Source of the DNA: DATLYB01 sp964502525
GTDB taxonomy: Bacteria; Bacteroidota; Bacteroidia; Chitinophagales; CAIOSU01
Length of the DNA stretch: 8,995 bases
Assembly (NCBI GenBank): GCA_964502525.1
Contig: CAZCXH010000190.1
Location: forward strand, 1 to 8,995
Reading direction: 5' to 3'
The notes beneath the pieces were generated by a model. The model did no database searches. It had not been told where the DNA came from and saw only the letters and a program-made list of their open reading frames with translations. Below, in pieces: positions 5,096-8,995 of this stretch (its first letter is position 1; each line of letters begins with the position of its first letter). Made by a program: the position numbers and the translations under genes.

Positions 5096-6268
5096 TTATC
5101 TGTGCAAAATCTTGAAAACTCCTGTTTCCCGTGCCGATTCAAAGGTCAGCAGGTACATGCCTGGCGGAAGGTTGTTCACGTTGAGCGATAAACCCTCATT
5201 CGCGTGGAATTCTCTTTCTATGACTCTATTTCCTGCCATATCCGATAAATGAATGTTTACGGATTCACTTCCGGCAACCTTTATGTTCAGCATATCTTCA
5301 ACCGGATTGGGATAGATAGTGAGCGTATTTTTCCAATCCTGCTGTGGCACGGATACAGTGTTTTCAGGCAATAAATAGCTGCTGAAAAACTCCCATATGA
5401 TCTCGCTCGCCATGATATCGAGGTTGATGTTTCCGCCCACGCCAAAAAAATCTTCCGGGCTTCCGGGCCAGGTATGCCCGCCATTGTTCACTTTATAGAA
5501 AATCACCTCCGTTTGGTTATCACAATCTCCCCAATAAAATCTGCTGACCGTTGTGCCATCAGTCGTGTTTGTATCGGGAATCGCATCTTCAACAGGCTGC
5601 GCAGGGCAATTATTATTGTAAGCCCAGTATTGGATAGATCCTTCAACCGATTTTATTCCACCGCCTCCCCCATAAGCCACAATCGGATCTGCCGTGCCAT
5701 GAAAGTGCATCACCGGAAACGGGCGCGATGGGTTGCAATAAAGTTCCATGCTATCTGTCATGCAGCCCGTAACTGAGGCTATGGCTGCAATCCTGTTGTC
5801 TAATTCGCAGGCAAGGCGGTAGCTCATGAACCCTCCGTTTGACATGCCGCAGGAATAAACCCGGCTGAGGTCAATGTGATAGTCCCGATACAGCGTGTCA
5901 ATCAATGCGGAGATGAATCCCACATCGTCCACACCTGAATGATAGGGCGAGCTGAATGTATTCCATGCGTTCAACCCGGTCGTATTCGTCAGCCCCTGCG
6001 GATAAACAACAATGAACCGCTCCCGGTCTGCGATCGGGTTGAATTGCGACAAATCGGATTGCCATTGTGCTGTCATCCCCAATCCGTGCAGGCTGAACAC
6101 AAGCGGGAGCGTATCCGCTGATGTGAAATCCGGAGGCGCGTGAACGATGTAAGTACGCTGAATTCCGTCATGAAGAATGCTTTCGTTTTGAGCAGATGCC
6201 GTCAGGATGCTTGAGACTAAAGGCAAGAAGCAAAGGCCAAATGGCAATCGTATCATGAAGTGGAACAT
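5096..6268 (-). CDS. Secreted PHB-depolymerase/feruloyl-esterase-like alpha/beta hydrolase with T9SS type A tail
   Basis: The protein has 390 residues. Domains: a signal peptide, about 1-26 (hydrophobic run, then ASAQ); an esterase domain, about 30-298; and a T9SS type A sorting domain, about 316-390 (TIYPNPVEDMLNIKV ... GMYLLTFESARE ... FKILHR). Catalytic residues visible: the nucleophile Ser143 in GMSNGG, Asp194 in HGTADP, His265 in NNGGHTWPG, and the oxyanion motif HGLG at 61-64. Known: this family (LpqC / PHB depolymerase esterases, COG3509) hydrolyses esters such as short polyhydroxyalkanoates or feruloyl esters on plant polysaccharide. The exact substrate cannot be told. The start is ATG 6268; ATG 6256 (residue 5) is a possible alternative and also leaves a usable signal peptide. 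A GGGGG run at 200-204 is a small oddity in a surface loop. The gene follows the membrane-protein gene by 58 bp on the same strand and may be co-transcribed. Confidence 0.93.
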   Translation of the reverse strand: MFHFMIRLPFGLCFLPLVSSILTASAQNESILHDGIQRTYIVHAPPDFTSADTLPLVFSLHGLGMTAQWQSDLSQFNPIADRERFIVVYPQGLTNTTGLNAWNTFSSPYHSGVDDVGFISALIDTLYRDYHIDLSRVYSCGMSNGGFMSYRLACELDNRIAAIASVTGCMTDSMELYCNPSRPFPVMHFHGTADPIVAYGGGGGIKSVEGSIQYWAYNNNCPAQPVEDAIPDTNTTDGTTVSRFYWGDCDNQTEVIFYKVNNGGHTWPGSPEDFFGVGGNINLDIMASEIIWEFFSSYLLPENTVSVPQQDWKNTLTIYPNPVEDMLNIKVAGSESVNIHLSDMAGNRVIEREFHANEGLSLNVNNLPPGMYLLTFESARETGVFKILHR

Positions 6269-6326
6269 GCGAGATGATTATTCCCCGAAAAATAAGAAAT
6301 AACAGCCGCAATGCCGGTAATAAACT

Positions 6327-6893
6327 TCAGGATATTCTGGCTGCGGCATGTCCCGCATCATCATCAGCGGTGCCATGCGCGTATGCGGCTTCTTCCTTCA
6401 AAAGATCGCGGAGATTTTCCTTCAGCCGTTTTTCAAAAAGATTGAAGCCGGGCATCGTGGAGTCAACGGTAATTAAATCGTGATCCGACAAAAAGAGATC
6501 AATTTGAAATCTTTTTATCTGCCTGTTGACCTGTCTTTCTCCCGACTCCGCTCTTATGATTTCCCGCCACTGGAATTCCAAATTCTTTCCATCATTCGTT
6601 ATAAGCGAGAATCCACCGGGCGAATATTCAAAAATGCCTTCATCATTGTAATAAGAATCAACTTCTTTTCTCCATTGATGCGAAACGATACTCCGTTCAA
6701 GCCGCGTGTAATACAAAATCAGCGATAAGGAGATTGCCGCGGCACCGATGCCGGTTGCAAGCAGTTGCTGGAAAAGCGCGCTTTCAGAATCAAGTTTGAA
6801 GCTCAACACAACCAGGCACAGCGACAACGCAAACACGACATAATACAAAATATACAGGACTGCCGGCCCTTTGTATGTTAACCTTGTTTTCAC
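6327..6893 (-). CDS. Two-helix membrane protein with possible PH-like (YcxB-type) cytoplasmic domain
   Basis: The protein has 188 residues and no family I can name with confidence. Seen: membrane helices at about 11-32 and 40-62, then a soluble part. Residues about 86-160 run IFEYSPGGFSLITNDGKNLE, FQWREIIRAESG, QIDLFLSDHDLITVD and PGFNLFEKRLKENL. The order F..GF.I......I.W.EI....., a strand, .DLIT.., then a final amphipathic helix resembles bacterial PH-like domains of YcxB-type proteins (inference from pattern). The tail 168-188 is Ala/Asp/His-rich and looks disordered. The start is GTG 6893, needed to keep the first basic residues before helix 1, as no in-frame ATG precedes the helices. It lies 67 bp after clpP and 58 bp before the esterase gene, so it may be the middle gene of one transcript. 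Confidence 0.75.
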   Translation of the reverse strand: MKTRLTYKGPAVLYILYYVVFALSLCLVVLSFKLDSESALFQQLLATGIGAAAISLSLILYYTRLERSIVSHQWRKEVDSYYNDEGIFEYSPGGFSLITNDGKNLEFQWREIIRAESGERQVNRQIKRFQIDLFLSDHDLITVDSTMPGFNLFEKRLKENLRDLLKEEAAYAHGTADDDAGHAAARIS

Positions 6894-6960
6894 GCTTCAG
6901 TAACGCAAAGCCGGTTGCAGGCATTGCGTACCGCCAAATTAAATAAGGGGAGGGAGAAAT

Positions 6961-7581
6961 TTAACTTACGCGCTCGGAAATTTTATCAACAATGCCGTAT
7001 TGCACAGCTTCCGTGGCATCCATCCAATAATCACGGTCAAAATCTTTGAGGACTTTTTCGTAAGGCTGACCGCAGTTTTCAGCAAGAATGCGAGCGCCAA
7101 GCTCCTTGGTCCGCTTGATTTCGCGGGCGGTAATCTCAAGGTCTGATGCCGTTCCCTGCGTGCCGCCAATGCTCGGCTGATGGATCATCACGCGGCCGTT
7201 GGGCCAGATGAACCGCTTGCCTTTTGCCCCTACCGACAGCAAGATGGAACCCATCGAAGCCGCCAAGCCCATGCAAATCGTTGACACCGGAGATGAAATG
7301 AGCTTGATGGTATCATAAATCACCATGCCTGATGTAACCATGCCTCCGGGACTGTTGATGAAAAACTGTATTTCCTTGCCGGGTTCTTTGGCTTCAAGAT
7401 AGAGCAACCTGTTGGTCACACGCTCCGCAGATTCATCCATCACCGCGCCCCACAGGAATACTTTACGCTGTTCGAGAAATTGTTTTTCAAAGCGGCTGAA
7501 CTCCGAAAGTTTTTCAGCAATTCCGGCACCCGGATTCTCCTCCTCATTCATATCCCTCAATATGATTTCATGTTTGGACAT
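6961..7581 (-). CDS. clpP: ATP-dependent Clp protease proteolytic subunit (ClpP family)
   Basis: The protein has 206 residues, typical for ClpP. Known: 14 subunits form a barrel of serine proteases fed by ClpX, ClpA or ClpC ATPases. Seen: the catalytic triad Ser109 (GLAASMGS), His134 (VMIHQP) and Asp184 (DRDYWM), the oxyanion loop INSPGG (75-80), and the C-terminal EAVQYGIVDKI. The frame stays open upstream to 7908, but ATG 7581 gives the normal N-terminus and has a -7 promoter element just upstream. The earlier stretch also overlaps the divergent aconitase gene. The N-terminus is shorter than in the main ClpP of Bacteroidota as I recall it, and the sequence (FLWGAVMDESAERV) is divergent. No clpX or tig lies beside it. 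It may therefore be a second, accessory ClpP of the genome (inference). It could be the first gene of a minus-strand unit with the membrane protein and the esterase. Confidence 0.95.
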   Translation of the reverse strand: MSKHEIILRDMNEEENPGAGIAEKLSEFSRFEKQFLEQRKVFLWGAVMDESAERVTNRLLYLEAKEPGKEIQFFINSPGGMVTSGMVIYDTIKLISSPVSTICMGLAASMGSILLSVGAKGKRFIWPNGRVMIHQPSIGGTQGTASDLEITAREIKRTKELGARILAENCGQPYEKVLKDFDRDYWMDATEAVQYGIVDKISERVS

Positions 7582-7600
7582 AGCAATTATTTTGACGCGC

Positions 7601-7608
7601 CAAAAGTA
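7601..7608 (-). promoter_or_regulatory. Putative -7 element of the clpP promoter
   Basis: The minus-strand sequence TACTTTTG matches the Bacteroidota sigma-factor consensus TAnnTTTG and ends 20 bp before ATG 7581. That would leave a leader of roughly 13 nt. A -33 TTG/TTTG at normal spacing was not found, since the nearest TTTG (7644-7647) is too far away. Support is therefore from one box and its position only. Confidence 0.4.
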
Positions 7609-7653
7609 AGAATTAGTTTGATGATGACGGGGCAGGGGAACTTCAAAGATGTT

Positions 7654-7661
7654 TAACTTTG
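7654..7661 (+). promoter_or_regulatory. Putative -7 element of the aconitase promoter
   Basis: TAACTTTG matches TAnnTTTG, lies 31 bp before ATG 7693 and predicts a leader of about 25 nt. No well-spaced -33 box is seen; the TTTG at 7617-7620 is 33 bp away, too far. Together with the clpP element it makes a divergent promoter region of about 110 bp. Confidence 0.45.
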
Positions 7662-7692
7662 TTTTCTCTTTTAGAATCTTAAAACATTCACC

Positions 7693-8995
7693 ATGGCATT
7701 CGATTTCGACATGATAAAACGAGCGTATGAGCGCCTCCCCTACCGGATTGACCAAGCAAGAAAAATCCTGAACCGCCCGCTTACGCTCACCGAAAAAATT
7801 CTTTACGCTCACCTTTATGACGCTGATGATGTGAAGGAATTTCACCGCGGCAAAGCCTACGTTGATTTCGCGCCCGACCGCGTTGCCATGCAGGACGCGA
7901 CCGCGCAAATGGCTTTACTGCAATTCATGTCGGCAGGCATTGACAAGGTTGCCGTTCCGTCAACCGTTCATTGCGACCATTTGATCCAGGCGGAAGTAGG
8001 AGCGCAGAAAGATTTGGCAACTGCCCTTTCCACCAACAAAGAAGTGTATGATTTTCTTTCATCTGTTTCAAATAAATACGGCATCGGTTTCTGGAAGCCG
8101 GGCGCGGGAATCATTCACCAGGTAGTGCTGGAGCAATACGCTTTCCCCGGTGGAATGATGATTGGAACAGACTCGCACACGGTGAATGCCGGTGGTTTGG
8201 GAATGATAGCGATTGGCGTGGGTGGCGCTGACGCGGTGGATGTGATGTCGGGCATGGCGTGGGAACTGAAGATGCCCAAGCTGATTGGCGTGAAACTCAC
8301 GGGCAAACTCAGCGGCTGGACTTCTGCCAAAGATGTGATTCTGAAAGTTGCCGGAATCCTCACCGTGAAGGGCGGCACCGGATATATTCTGGAATATTTC
8401 GGTGAAGGCGCAAAGAACATCAGTTGCACCGGCAAGGGAACGATTTGCAACATGGGCGCTGAAATCGGGGCAACCACTTCCACTTTCGGATATGATGATT
8501 CGATGAAGCGCTATCTCGAATCAACAGACAGGAAGAAAATAGCAGCCGAAGCCGAAAAAGTGAAAGAACATCTGACTGGCGATGCAGAAGTGTATGCGAA
8601 TCCCGCAAAATATTTCGACCAGGTGATTGAAATTGACTTGTCGAAATTGGAGCCGCACATCAACGGACCGTTCACGCCTGATAAGGCTTGGTCGCTCTCG
8701 GAGTTTGGAAAAGCAGTGAAGGATAACAAGTGGCCTGCGAAACTCGAAGTGGGCTTGATTGGCTCCTGCACGAATTCTTCATACGAAGATTTAACCCGCG
8801 CTGCATCCGTTGCGAAACAGGCGCTGTCGAAAGGGTTGAAAGCAAAATCGGAATACACCGTTACGCCCGGATCAGAGCAGGTTCGCTACACTGCGGAAAG
8901 AGATGGCTTGCTGAAAGTGTTTGAAGAAATTGGAGGGGTGGTGCTGGCAAATGCCTGCGGTCCGTGCATCGGGCAGTGGAAGCGGCATAATGCTT
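7693..8995 (+). CDS. acn: Aconitate hydratase, mitochondrial type (3' end missing)
   Basis: 434 residues are visible from ATG 7693, and the frame is intact to the window edge. An in-frame TAG at 7672-7674 fixes the start near here. Known: the enzyme converts citrate to isocitrate in the TCA cycle with a [4Fe-4S] cluster, in the cytoplasm. Seen: VPSTVHCDHL (His93), IGTDSHT (Asp160, Ser161, His162), GIGFWKPGAGIIHQ, SGWTSAKDVILKVAGILTVK and ISCTGKGTICNMGAEIGATT. All three cluster cysteines are present: Cys359 in GSCTNSS and Cys422/Cys425 in ANACGPCIG. These segments read like mitochondrial aconitase rather than AcnA/IRP1 or AcnB. Family length is about 750-780 residues, so the end of the catalytic core and the C-terminal swivel domain lie beyond 8995. 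It is transcribed divergently from clpP across a 111-bp gap. Confidence 0.97.
   Translation, partial: MAFDFDMIKRAYERLPYRIDQARKILNRPLTLTEKILYAHLYDADDVKEFHRGKAYVDFAPDRVAMQDATAQMALLQFMSAGIDKVAVPSTVHCDHLIQAEVGAQKDLATALSTNKEVYDFLSSVSNKYGIGFWKPGAGIIHQVVLEQYAFPGGMMIGTDSHTVNAGGLGMIAIGVGGADAVDVMSGMAWELKMPKLIGVKLTGKLSGWTSAKDVILKVAGILTVKGGTGYILEYFGEGAKNISCTGKGTICNMGAEIGATTSTFGYDDSMKRYLESTDRKKIAAEAEKVKEHLTGDAEVYANPAKYFDQVIEIDLSKLEPHINGPFTPDKAWSLSEFGKAVKDNKWPAKLEVGLIGSCTNSSYEDLTRAASVAKQALSKGLKAKSEYTVTPGSEQVRYTAERDGLLKVFEEIGGVVLANACGPCIGQWKRHNA

Noticed and set aside
6903..6929. Regulatory hairpin before the membrane-protein gene (acgcaa / ttgcgt)
   Set aside because: A 6-bp stem with a 15-nt loop could be chance in a 67-bp gap; there is no further support.
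7582..7908. Extension of clpP to an upstream start giving 315 aa
   Set aside because: The extension runs antisense through the aconitase start and the shared promoter region and has no ClpP-like content; ATG 7581 gives the normal family length.
8115..8858. Minus-strand frames within the aconitase region
   Set aside because: The plus-strand aconitase frame is continuous with all catalytic and cluster residues, so these are shadows.

Overview
The window looks like a chromosomal segment of a member of the Bacteroidota. One gene ends in a CHU_C / gliding-motility-associated C-terminal domain (type B cargo tail of the type IX secretion system, T9SS). A second ends in a 'YPNP' type A T9SS tail. 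The aconitase is of the mitochondrial type, start codons are preceded by A-rich sequence rather than strong Shine-Dalgarno sites, and two TAnnTTTG -7 elements fit the Bacteroidota promoter consensus. The intergenic DNA carries degenerate 'cgcaaag' and 'atctgcg' repeats of a style common in this phylum (recalled, not searched).

Layout. Positions 1-1271 (+) hold the 3' part of a large modular surface or secreted protein made of 51-residue repeats. It is followed by a strong hairpin terminator and a second, overlapping palindrome. Positions 1460-1660 (+) hold a 66-aa gene of unknown function, whose stop overlaps that of a convergent GNAT acetyltransferase (1649-2179, -). Positions 2243-3892 (-) encode a secreted six-repeat Kelch-type protein that shares the modules of the left-edge protein and adds Cys-rich repeats, but has no visible T9SS tail. 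A 637-bp gene-poor stretch follows, full of inverted repeats. Then comes a 65-aa gene (4530-4727, -) that is a clear paralogue of the 66-aa gene, and another 368-bp noncoding stretch with 'cgcaaag' repeats. Positions 5096-6268 (-) encode a secreted PHB-depolymerase/feruloyl-esterase-like hydrolase with a T9SS type A tail, 6327-6893 (-) a two-helix membrane protein with a possible PH-like domain, and 6961-7581 (-) a ClpP-family protease. The aconitase gene starts at 7693 (+), divergent from clpP, and runs off the right edge.

How the parts relate. The left half is a secreted/surface-protein neighbourhood with mobile protein modules. The right half mixes housekeeping genes (ClpP, aconitase) with a minus-strand run clpP - membrane protein - esterase that could be one transcript, given gaps of 67 and 58 bp. 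The least explained element is the pair of 65-66-aa paralogues. Their C-terminal ends are conserved in protein but not in synonymous codon positions, which argues that they are real, selected genes of a family I do not recognise. No phage, transposase, CRISPR, rRNA or tRNA gene was seen.
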